Source of the DNA: Helochares maculicollis
Lineage: Eukaryota; Arthropoda; Insecta; Coleoptera; Hydrophilidae
Direction: 5' to 3'
NCBI GenBank assembly: GCA_033557835.1
Contig: JAWQRO010000006.1
Coordinates: forward strand, 31,396-95,395
DNA length: 64,000 nucleotides
The notes beneath the pieces are model-generated. The model searched no databases and was not told where the DNA came from. It saw only the letters and a list, made by a program, of their open reading frames with translations. Below are positions 37,925-48,505 of the stretch, piece by piece. The position numbers were made by a program, and so were the translations under genes. Positions within the stretch are counted from its first letter, which is position 1, and each line of letters starts with the position of its first letter.

Positions 37925-38600
37925 AAATCTATTCATGCAAAAAAGTTTGTCCGCGGTAATACAAGTCGAAATAAATTTTGGTGTGTCGCTGCTAGTGTGA
38001 TGGCAATTTGTATATTCCAGCGAACACGTGCTTCTCTGATGTCTTCCTTGTTTATTTTTTTGCCTCGCAAAAAGGTTTGCACGAACTGAAGCAAGTTCTA
38101 ATGGGAGGGTGCTACGACTGGTGAGTACGGCTGATGCGAGAGAATTTAGAGACCAGCCCTGCGAGTTTCTGACGAGTAGCAGTATGTGGCCTGGCATTGT
38201 CATTAATCCGTACGATGCCCTTACTGTTGCCTCTTTTCTTGGAGTGCTGCCTTCAAAAGTATCCAATTGCTGATTAACTCTCTGTATGGAGTCCCATGAT
38301 ATACACAATATCCTTTTGTTCTCAGCCTCAGAGTCGGTTTAGAAATTTAGTGTGCCAGTTTTTTGAGTTCACAGTATGTCTTTCTATTTACGATTTTTCG
38401 TAATCATCCCCAAATATTACCCGAAAAAGAATCCTCACGAACAGTTCCTCAGCAATCCTAGTTTCCGAATATGCTCGGAAATGGTTTGTTAGGCAGAATC
38501 AAGTCTATTCGCAATCTCCAATGTCGTCAAAAACTGATTTTGTTCTGAGATGACCGACCTTCTTCAACTTCTCAAACAATCTTCTGCATGTTCCATCAGA
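37925..38600 (-). pseudogene. Decayed mariner-family transposase
   Basis: Read on the minus strand across frameshifts, the order of blocks is that of a mariner transposase: a helix-turn-helix part with TTLEIANRLDSA-stop-QTISEHIRKLGLLRN (about 38560-38440), then SKPTLRLRTKRILCISWDS (about 38345-38290), VNQQLDTF overlapping LLKAALQEKR in the next frame (about 38285-38225), and KGIVRINDNARPHTA followed by TRQKLAGL (about 38215-38150), which holds the second catalytic Asp. A degenerate HPP block follows near 38105. The region between the first catalytic GDE motif and SKPT is barely readable, the third Asp is not seen, and there are many stops. Dead element; ends not defined. It lies directly beside a hairpin-repeat fragment. 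Confidence 0.85.
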
Positions 38601-38639
38601 AAATGTGCCTCCATCGATCAGTAGTGAATTTCTGTTGAA

Positions 38640-38810
38640 AACCCTGAAAAGTCAAAATAGTCGCGAAATAAAACGCTTTTGATTCGCTTCCTCGAGTAAA
38701 GTGCTTTATAGAGCAAACACGCTTAAAAATATAATTACAAAATGCAATCATGTAAACTTAAGAAATGACAACAGATTTATTTGGCCTTAAGCGAGTTGAT
38801 TCCTTAATTG
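38640..38810 (+). repeat. Fragment of the hairpin-forming repeat family (unit 8)
   Basis: AAAATAGTCGCGAAATAAAACGCTTT, GATTCGCTTCCTCGAG, AACACGCTTAAAAATATAA and CTTAAGCGAGTTGATTCC follow the unit order seen at 30136-30370 (written here in pieces). The palindromic CGCTCGCTTCGCTC word is missing, so this is a diverged, incomplete copy 3 kb beyond the second block. Confidence 0.7.
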
Positions 38811-38855
38811 TGTCCCCATTCCACGTTCCCTTTTATGCTCCAAGCCAGACTTGCA

Positions 38856-38893
38856 GACATTTCGGTACCGTTGGCAGCCATTTTCCAAAGTGA
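38856..38893 (+). repeat. Dispersed core motif, copy 6
   Basis: GACATTTCGGTACCGTTGGC followed by AGCCATTTTCCAAAGTGA. The 35 bp upstream (CGTTCCCTTTTATGCTCCAA) is also shared with copy 7. Confidence 0.65.
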
Positions 38894-38989
38894 ATTTTTA
38901 AAAAGAGTGAATTTGTGAGTGTTCATCAATACGAAAAATTAAATCGAACAAAAGTAAAACCAATCAAAAGTAGACAAGTATTCTACTCT

Positions 38990-40396
38990 CTAGGTTCGTT
39001 TTCTTCATTTTAATCTAATCTTCTAAGCTATAGACTAGTTTTCTGCGTTCTAGTCTAGTCTTCTAAGCAATAGACTAATCTTCAGCGCTCTAGCCTAGTC
39101 TTCTAAGGTATAGACTAGTCTTATGCGTTCTATTTTAGTCGTCTAAGCTATAGACTAGTATTTTGTGTTCTAATCTAGTCTTCTAAGCTATAGACTAGTC
39201 TTCTTCATTCTAGTCTAATCTTCTAAGCTATAGATTTGTCTTCTGCGTTCTTGCCTGGTCTTCTAAGTTATATACTTCTGCGTTCTAGTCTAATCTTCTA
39301 AGCTGTAGACTTGTCTTCTGCGCTATAGCCTAGTCTTCTAAGCTATGGACTAGTCTTCTGCGATCTAGGCTAGTCTTCTAAGCTACAGGCTTGTCTTCTG
39401 CGTTCTTGCCTAGTCTTATAAGTTATATACTTCTGCGTTCTAGTCTAATCTTCTAAGCTGTAGACTTGTCTTCTACGTTCTAGCCTAGTCTTCTAAGCTA
39501 TAGAGTAGTCTTCTGCGCTCTAGTCTTCTAAGCTATAGACTAGTCTTCTGCGTTCTAAGCTAGTCTTCTTAGGTATAGACTAGTCTTCTGCGCTTTATTT
39601 TAGTCTTTTAAGTTATAGACTTGACTTCTGCTTTGCAGCCTATTCTTCTAAGCTATAGAATAATCTTCTGCGTTCTAGGCTATGGTTCTAAGCTATAGAC
39701 TAGTCTTCTGCGTTCTCGGCTAGTCTCCTAAGCTATAGATTAGTCTTTTGCGTTCTAGGCTAGTCTTCTGCGTTCTAGTCTAGTTTTCTAAGCTATAGAC
39801 TTGTTTTCTGTGTTCTAGCCTAGTATTCTAATCTCTAGAGAAGTCTTCTGCGTTTTAGTCTTCTAAGCTATAGACTAGTCGTTTGCATTCTAGGCTAGTC
39901 TTTTAAGCTGTAGACTTGTTTTCTGCGTTCTAGCCTAGTTTTCTAAGCTATAGAGTAGTCTTCTGCATTCTAGTATTCTAAGCTATAGACTAGTCTTCTG
40001 CGTTCTAAGCTAGTCTTCTAAGGTATAGACTAGTCTTCTGCGCTTTATTTTAGTCTTTTAAGATATAGACTTGACTTATGCGTTGTAGCCTATTCTTCTA
40101 AGCTATAGAATAATCTTCTGCGTTCTAGGCTATGCTTCTAAGCTATAGACTAGTCTTCTGCGTTCTCGGCTACTCTCCTAAGCTATAGATTAGTCTTTTG
40201 CGTTCTAGGCTAGTCTTCTGTGTTCTAGTCTAGTCTTCTAAGCTATAGACCAATCTTCTGCGTGTAAACTTGTCTTCTAAGGTATAGACTAGTCTTCTGC
40301 CTTTAAGTTTAGTCTTTTAAGCTATAGATTAACCTTCTACTCCCAAGTGTAGTCTTATACTCATTAAGTGAGTTTTCTACGCTCCACACTAGTCCA
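38990..40396 (-). repeat. 40-bp minisatellite array with ~350-bp internal duplication
   Basis: Two alternating 20-mers, TCTAAGCTATAGACTAGTCT and TCTGCGTTCTAGGCTAGTCT, build a 40-bp unit for 1.4 kb. A segment of about 350 bp beginning near 39450 is repeated at a 450-bp offset near 39900: AGCTATAGAC followed by TAGTCTTCTGCGTTCTAAGC is at 39531 and 39981, with matching unit-specific variants such as CTTTATTTTAG and AGAATAATC on both sides. The + strand is pyrimidine-rich. No coding potential. Confidence 0.93.
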
Positions 40397-42650
40397 GAGA
40401 ACGAAGTAATGAAGAAAATCAAAAACTTAAAGTTAAACAAAAGCAAAATTTACAGACAATCTAAAGTTGTAGCTATATTAGAATTTAAGATTTAAGAATT
40501 TCTACTTCATTTAGAACCTTATCATCATGTGATAGAAAATAGTGGAAATAATTCAACAATCTTGAGGTTTAGATGTACCCTAATGTACCCTAAAGTATTA
40601 AAATGTAGACATTCAAAACCAATCAATCAAGACTAAATCAAGCGTCGAATGAAAGTGTGATGGAAAAACCTATGGCAGCACCTAGCAAAAATAGTCCAAA
40701 CTTGTTTCCCTCTGGAATGCAGGTACACCAAGGGTAGTTTTCCAGGGCTTAAACCTATATATATATTTAAACCTAAAGTCCGCATGCACAGCCTGAGAAT
40801 CTGGAGGATCAATTCTAATCCTTGACGATCAATTCAAATCCTGGATGGTCAATTTCAAAACCAAAATAGTAAAGCTCAAACCGAGCTGGATCGAAATTCT
40901 CCCAGTATTGCAGGTGGTGATAATCCCTTATGGCTCATAAGGGCTAATTACGTCATGGCAAGGAAGACACTTGTTCCGATTCTGTTTAGACTCGCATGAG
41001 TGGCAGCCCGATGCGGCTAGTGTAGCGAAGTGGCGTCTAAACATCTGAACACTTGCGGATTATTGAATATGCATGGCGGAGCAGGAATATAAAAGTGGTG
41101 CCCCACAATAAAAATGTAAATACCCTCATCAATACGGCGGCGATGCGAGGCGCAACGCGTATTCGCATCGAAGGCCCATACTACTAGTTGAATAGTCCAT
41201 TAAATACATCCGTTAGCACGGTCATTTGTTAATGCAGAATTCATTTGTTTCACGCATGTGTGCTTTGGCGTTTTGTCAAAATAAAAACACGGCCGAACAA
41301 TGACAAGAACCGATAATAGCCTTCGATAAGGACTTTACATCCGTTTCCTTGGCCAGAGTTCTTTGACGGCCGAACTTGATAATACCTCTACTATCATCTA
41401 GTTAGGTTCATTGGCATGGTATTGATTGTAGTGGGCGAATTTTAACAGTTTTCCAACTGAGGACTGCTACCTACGCGTTTTCTCTATGTACACATACATC
41501 ACTGCTTGGCCTCGTAGAATGCGTGGCTATTCAAACTGGACTAGACTGGATCTTCTATGCCCTCCATTGTTTAATCAGCAAACTGTCTTTCAGCCAGGGC
41601 GAATATATTCGTCTATTTTCCACACTAGATTCAATCCTGCATTTGGTTTAACGCTGTGCGAGTTAAATTTTGCATATTTATTTCTACTAGGGTATTGACG
41701 AACATATTCGTCAGTTCGCAATATTCAGCGTTCACTTTTATACTCCAGGTCAGACTTGCAAAGACATTTCGGTATCGTTTCCAGCCATCTTTCAAAGTGA
41801 GTTTCGGAAGCGAGAGCGCGTTTCTCAATATTCAGTCCGAAAAAAGTCTACAGCTAGTGACCGTTTGCAGTGTAAATGCCCGATGAAATCAAACGACTGA
41901 TCGTCGAAGTAAGCCCGGCGTTTCGATAGGCGAGCGTTGCGCAGCGCTGCCACTTCATCACTCGTTTCCGACAAAAAACACATGTTCCTGACACCTCTAA
42001 ATCCCATCGAAACTATTTCATCGAACTGTTCGAAAAATTTACCGGTTACTAAGCGCTGATGATGCCTAGCCGACTGTCGGGGGGATGAATCACATTCTAA
42101 CATTGAGGTATCGATAAATTAGAATATGGAGACAAGAATGATTGCGGAGACACGCGATCTATCTGTTTCTTATTTTTAACTTTCTGTATTTACTAAATGA
42201 CATATTCACACCCGTAGAGCTAGCAAAATAAACGGGTGAATCATCATGTTTTATTTCTGAGTCGATGGGATGAGATTTGATGCCCGATCAAACAACTGTT
42301 CGGATTTCACTGCGCTTTAAACAATTTTCTGGCAGGTTATATGCTGCGTCCACGCTTGCCACCGTAACGTGATTTGTCTCAGAGGTGCCTTCGTAGTTAT
42401 TACTTTGATTCGTGCACCACTCTTAGACGATATTTTTGGAAGCCTATGCATTAAAATATATTCAGTTGAAACATCTCGTTACACGTCCTGTTCGCTCTAA
42501 ATTATAAAAACGGACTGTATCGTTTTAATCAAAATTAGCAGTGGAGTTATACCAACAGTAGCAGACATAGTAGAATTACTAAATTGGTTGATTTTGGTGG
42601 TGACTAACTTCTAAATAAAAGAATCGATAGCTTGTGATGAAATTATTAAA
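40397..42650. other. Intronic unique sequence
   Basis: No exon found. A core-motif copy is at 41763-41800, in a wider 75-bp block shared with 38825-38900. Three short GATCAATT words recur at 40805-40860. A GCAGGTGG E-box is at about 40910. Small frames at 41486-42103 overlap on both strands and are not supported. Confidence 0.45.
41763..41800 (+). repeat. Dispersed core motif, copy 7
   Basis: GACATTTCGGTATCGTTTCC followed by AGCCATCTTTCAAAGTGA, preceded by GTTCACTTTTATACTCCAGG as in copy 6. Together copies 6 and 7 share about 75 bp. Confidence 0.65.
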
Positions 42651-44525
42651 ATAAAACCCAGGATCAAAAATCAAGAGTTAAGAATGAAACAGGAGGATCG
42701 ACTATCTAAAGCAAGAGAATCAAAATTCATTGATTGAGGATAAAACATCTCGAAATCTTTCAGAAAAAATTGTAAGATTGAAGAATCAGTCTTTTTTTCA
42801 GGATGAATCTTGAACAACAAAAATCTAAAATTGCAATTTCGACAACAACGACTACAATCTAATTATGCTATTTCAAGATTTCTGGATTAAAAATGTTGAG
42901 GATAAATCCTGTCAACATTTCCAATACAAAATTACTAACTTTAGATTTAATGAAATCAAAGCAAGGATTCAACAACATTGATGATAAATCCAGACTAAAA
43001 TATAAAAAACCACTAAAATCCAGAAAGCAATTTTAAAATTCCGCCATGAAAAGTTTAGGATTCAACTCTTAGTTTGGTGATCGAACTTATAGAACCAAAT
43101 ACGAAAACAAAAAAATGCACAACTTGGGATAAAAACCATGAATTTAGCATGAAAACTCAGGTATTTAGGATTAAAACAAATTGTTGGGTGGGAAATCAAG
43201 GATTTAGGATGAACAATTGAGGGTTTAGGACGAAAACTCAGGAATTTAGAATTTTAATAACTTTTAAATGTGCAATTGGGGATTTAGGATGAAAACTCAG
43301 GAATTTATAATTGAAACAAATTTAGGATGAACAATCGAGAATTTAGGATGAAAACACAAGAAATTAGAATTTTAACAAATTTAGAATGAAAAGTGATGGA
43401 CTTAGGATGAAAAATCAAGGCTAGAGGATGATAATCGTGGATTTATAGAATGAAAAATCAAGAATTTTAGAGGAAACCTTAGAAATTTAGGATTTAAAAA
43501 ATTAGGATGAGAAATCAACAGCTTAGGATTGAAAATTAGGACTTTTAGATTATAAATAAAAGCTAGGGATAAGAAATCAAAGACAGGATAAAAACGCAAG
43601 GATGAGGAATCAAGGGTATAGGATAAAAACGCAAGGATATAGGATGAAAAATCAATGATTTAGTTAAAAAGTTCAGGAATTAAAATGAGAAATAAGTAAT
43701 TTAGGATGAGAGGTCACGAATTTAGGATGTAAATTCAATGATTTAGTATGAAAAATAGAGAATTTAGGATTAAAACAAATATTTTTGGATGTGAACTCAA
43801 GAGTTTAGGATGAACAATCGAGGGCTTAGGATTAAAACTCAGGCATTTAGAATACAAACAAATTTAGGATGACGAATTAAGGGTGTGGGATGAAAAATCA
43901 AAGATAAAGGTTGAAAATCAAGGATTTAGGATAAAATTAGGATAAGAAATTAAGAGGGTTCGAATGAAAAATTAGGACTCAAGGACTATAAACAAAAAAT
44001 TAGATTGAGAAATCAACGATTTAGGTTAAAAAATCAATGATTTAGGAAGAAAAAATCCTGGCTTGGGATTCAAAATCAAGAATTAAGGTTGAAAATTAAG
44101 GATTAAGGATGTAAAATCAAGGACTTACAATAAAAATTAGAACCTTAAGATTATAAAAAACAGTTTAGGAAGAGAAACCAAGGATTTAGGCTGACAAAGC
44201 AAGAATTTAAGATGAAATTCAGGAATTAAGGATAAAAAAAATCTAGGATGAGACGTCAAGGGTTAAGAATGAAAAATCAAAGACCTAGGATGAAAAATTA
44301 GAACCTTAGAACTATAAACAAAAGTTTAGGATTAGGACTTAGAATGAAAACGCAAGGATGTAGGATGAAAAGTCAGGAATTTAGGATGAAAAATCAGGAA
44401 TTTAGGATGAAAATACTGGAATTTAGGATTAGAAACAAATTTAGGATGAAAAATCAAGGATTTAGAATGTAAATTCAAAGATTTAGATTTCAAAATTGAG
44501 GATTTAGTATGAAATTTTCTAAATG
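42651..44525 (+). repeat. 20-21 bp minisatellite array (TTTAGGATGAAAAATCAAGGA)
   Basis: A long, degenerate array with consensus near TTTAGGATGAAAAATCAAGG runs for almost 1.9 kb. Units include variants with AATTTAG, GACTTAG and AAAACTCAGG. It is related to the 9267-9735 array: both have AGGAT, a purine, AAAAT and CAA in register. Best-preserved units are around 44360-44470. Minus-strand frames here are array by-products. Confidence 0.92.
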
Positions 44526-47329
44526 TGAAAATGACATCTGCAAGGTTACAGTATTAGAAGAGTTTGGGAAGAAGCAGAATGTTGGCATTTAAAATTGATA
44601 ATAATGTCATGATTATAACTCCACTTGTTAGGCTTGTCTTTTAAAAAATTCGACCCATAGGGGCTACACTATGGGGCAGCTATGTTAAGGGACCGATGAT
44701 GTAGCGAGTTGGTGGAGCAAGATCCAATCGGAAACAAAACCGTTGTAGACGCACCGTAACCCGCAAGTATTTATAAATATACAATATAAATATCAAGGAA
44801 AATAAAACACCAGTCGATCCGTTACTCGAAATAACCCCGATATACAACAGGCTTTCTTTTTTATTATGTGACAAACGCCTATTTTTAATTTCGGGCTTTT
44901 ATTAGACTTAATAAATTAGTTTTAGAGAGGAGCGCAGGTATTTATTTCCATCACTCTTTCTGTGCGTTTATATCGGGAATAGATATCGGAAAAGAATTGA
45001 CATCAAAGGAGGCTCTGAGACACAAAGATTAAAAAGATTGTGGAATGCGCGGTGCGTAAATCTTTCGTTTGGATGCAATGACAACGGACGGTGTGCTGCG
45101 ACTTATCCAAAGTCACTACGCGCTACTATGCTCACTGCACTTGTAAAAAAGGTGGAGGGCTCCCCTCAACATTCTCGCACTTTGCAAAAATTCTTCCGCT
45201 AACAACCGGCGGCTCTGAAATTACTATTTTGTGCCTATTTCAGCCCAGTTTGGAATTTTGGATGGACCATTTCAATTTTCATTGCAGCTTCTTTCGCCTC
45301 GCTTTAGCAAAAACGAAAAAAGTTGGTGAAAGTAAAAGATGACCAATAAGACAAACAAGCCAAGCATAGCGGAAGCGTTTGGAAAGCATGACGAAGCATA
45401 GAAACCTGCAGTGGCGCCTTCTAAGAACTACCCCGCGGTATTTTTCTTAAAATACTGATAAATTAGTAATTAACACTTGGGAAACAGCATCTGGTTGGCA
45501 AGGCTGAGCTCTCGCCGTGGCAAAATGCGAGAGGCGACGAGGCAAAGGAAACAAATATAGATAAAACTCTTTAATAAGTACCTAAACAGCTTTATAGAGC
45601 TCCCCAAAACTAATTTCCAAACTGGCAAGATTCATCGCGTATAGATTCTTACAGGGTGTTTTTTTCTTTTAACATCTTAAGTAGGATTAAACGTTCGGGG
45701 GGATGATTTCCAGTTACCGATACGCTCTTCCTCTCTTTCTCGGCGGCGGGCGCAACAAAACCCCAGACGAAGACGGAAGCCGGCCGCCTCCGCGCGCCTC
45801 CAAGATACAACTGTATCTATACTAAACCGATTATATGAGAGAGGAAGCGCAAAATAAATCACTTACAGGAAGATTTTTGTTGCTTTTATTTTAAGGCTGT
45901 TTAAGCGGTATCGGCAGTAATCTTTCGCGCGGTGGCGCTCCCGCCGCCGCCGTCGCGCTCCTTGCCTCAGCGCGGATTTTATTGAATATTTGTAAAATTC
46001 GGGGATTATTCGTGTTCGGAAAACGAGGGGAATCTCCCCTTTAAATGAAAACAATAACCTAATAAAAATCGTTCTGGTTTGATAAAATGTGGGTAGCTGC
46101 TTGTACAAGGCTTCTGTGCTAATAAAAATGTTGATTTTTGAATAAACATATGGCCCGGAACGCTTTTCGGCGGTTATTTCGTTGTTTCGGGCTGCTCTCG
46201 CGCCGTCTGAAAATAAGGCGCGTGCTTATGCGAGTATTTTCGCGCTCTGAGCCAAGTTCAGAAGTCGTGCCTGCGGCTTACTTATGGAATTGAAAACTTG
46301 GAAAATTGTCTCGAGAGTGAGAAATCAAATACACTAGTTTGATATCGCTTTTTAAATTGTACTGAAGGGAGTAGCCGTTTAAATATGATAATATCAAAGT
46401 GATATTTTGTACTCATATTAACTGATATTAAGTAACCTCTTCCAATTTTGAATCGATATTAAAAATGCAAAAATAATAAAATTAATCTAATGTTATTCTA
46501 CGTTTCCTGTTTGATGGTAAAAAGCGGTTTAGGTTTTAATTTGGGGTATAAATGTATTGAAAACGTTTGGGTTAGCTTTGAGAAGTTTGTGTGTACATGG
46601 TAAACTCTGGTCATGTTAAAATTGTCTGTAATCTGTCCGGTCTAAAATACTTTCTTACTGCATAGCCAATAATTCCTATAATTTTCCGACCATAATGATC
46701 CAATAAGATATCCTTTAGAATGATTATTAGGGTTTTTATAACAAAACTTGTAATGCACATAAATGTTAATATTCCATTTAAATATTAAAAGAATATCATA
46801 ATGTTCCAAACTCCTTAAATGGTCATACAACTTCACTAAAGTTACTTTACAAAAAAAAATCAATCAAAAATGTTAGTTCGATACAATGGATACTTCTAAA
46901 AATTAGTTTGAATACAAAAAATCATTCCAAATAAACTATGTGTGGCAAAAAGAGTGGACATTTTAAGATTGCATCTTAGAAATTATCTTACTTGTCTACA
47001 TTTCGATATTTTCTTTGCAGTCAAATTCTTGCTGCTGGTCTTTAACAGGGTGGATTCGCAATAGACGACGTTTTTAACAAAAAAATCATCATCATCTTGC
47101 TGATTCTTTTAATACTCTTAATTAGACTTCAGCTATAAATTAATAATTATTTTCTTTGATATTTTAAATGTTTTCTTGATATTCTATGATTTTTTTCTTA
47201 ATTAACTAAATAATTTCCGTTGTATTGATATTTTTCATTAATCTAAAAGAACGGTTTCCAACAGATTTCAACAATTTTCATCGTGCAATATAACTTGTCA
47301 AGAAGTTAGAAGTTAGAAGATTGACATTC
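44526..47329. other. Intronic unique sequence
   Basis: No exon found. GC-rich, CpG-rich patches occur at 45730-45810 and 45925-45970. A kappaB-like word GGGGAATCTCCCC is at 46027-46039. Otherwise AT-rich, especially 46380-47330. Confidence 0.45.
46027..46039. promoter_or_regulatory. kappaB-type site
   Basis: GGGGAATCTCCCC fits the Rel-family consensus GGGRNWYYCC in its central ten bases. A second, fully palindromic site is at 53790-53800. Isolated sites are weak evidence of function. Confidence 0.3.
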
Positions 47330-47660
47330 TAAATCGAGTTTCCTAATATAATCATCTTCTTTTTACATTCTAGATTTTCGCTTTACATCCTAGGTTTGTT
47401 CGTATCATAAATCAAGAATGTAAAGCGAAAATCTACATTCTAGGTTTTTTGGTAATATTCTAACATTCATTACTTTCTAAGGTTTCAAATTATATTTTAA
47501 GTTTTCTCATTAAATTCTAGGTTTTCTCATTACATTCTAGGTTTTCTCATTATTCTCCGAGTTTTCTCATTACATTCTAGGTTTTATCTTCTTCTAGATT
47601 TTCCTTTTACATTCTAGATGTTCCTTTTACATTCTAAATATTCCTTTTACATTTTAAATA
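47330..47660 (-). repeat. ~20-bp minisatellite array (TACATTCTAGGTTTTCTCAT)
   Basis: Units of TACATTCTAGGTTTTCTCAT, nearly identical at 47505-47580, grade into TTCCTTTTACATTCTAGATG variants toward 47650. One internal segment (47405-47430) is inverted relative to its neighbours (AATGTAAAGCGAAAATCTA against TAGATTTTCGCTTTACATC at about 47370-47390). Confidence 0.88.
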
Positions 47661-47739
47661 GTTCCCTTTGTGTCCAAATTAATGCTCTTCATTTTAATTA
47701 AGAACAGGCAAGTTAACCAATATAGAAGAAAATTGACGC

Positions 47740-48505
47740 TTTTAATAGCGAAACAATTTTGGATGTTAAAATCTTAATTTGACACTTTTAAGTGCCGAGC
47801 GAAGAAAGGCAAAGCGATATATTTCTGGATGTTAGCAATCAAGTCGGCGCTTTTAAGTGCTGAATGAAGCGAGGCAAAACATTATGTTTCTGGATGATAG
47901 AAACTCAGGTTGACGTTTTTAAATGCCGAGCGAAGCGAGGCAAACCGTTAAGTTTTTGAATGTTAAAAATTTAAATTGACACTTAAGTAATGAGCGGCGC
48001 GAGGCAAAGCGTTATATTTCTGGATGTTAAAATTACGCTTTTTCACGCTTTTAAAGCATAGCGTTATGTTTCTGGATGTTAGACAATCAAGTTAACGCTA
48101 TTAAGTGCCGAGCGAAGCGAGGCAAAACGTTATGTTTTTGAATGGTAGAAACTTAAGTTGACGCTTTTAGGACAAAGAGTTCCTGTTTGTTAGAAATCTA
48201 AACAAAAGCGTAATATTCTCGAAGTTAGAATCTCAAATTGACTCTTTTAAGTACCGAGCGAAGCGAGGCAAAGCATTATATTTCTGGATGTTAGAAACTA
48301 GTTGACGTTTTTAAGTGCCGAGCGAAACGAGGCAAACCGTTAAGTTTCTGGATATTACAAATTTACATTGACGCTTTAAAGTGCCGACTGAAACGAGGCA
48401 TAGCGCTAGTTGACGCTTTTAAGACAAAGCGTTATGTTCCTGGTTATAAAACGATCAAGTTGGCGGTTTTAAGTGCCGAGCGAAGCGAGGCAAAGCGTTC
48501 TGATT
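47740..48505 (+). repeat. 66-bp tandem repeat array
   Basis: About eleven units of 63-67 bp. Landmarks in each unit are AAGTGCCGAGCGAAGCGAGG, CAAAGCGTTATGTTTCTGGA, TGTTAGAAA, CAAGTTGACGCTTTT. The first word starts near 47791, 47856, 47922 and 47986, and full-length good copies are near 48107, 48250, 48314, 48381 and 48471. Some units are truncated around 48030-48090 and 48165-48200. The word GAGCGAAGCGAG is also the heart of the hairpin-repeat family at 29.6-35.7 kb. Confidence 0.92.
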
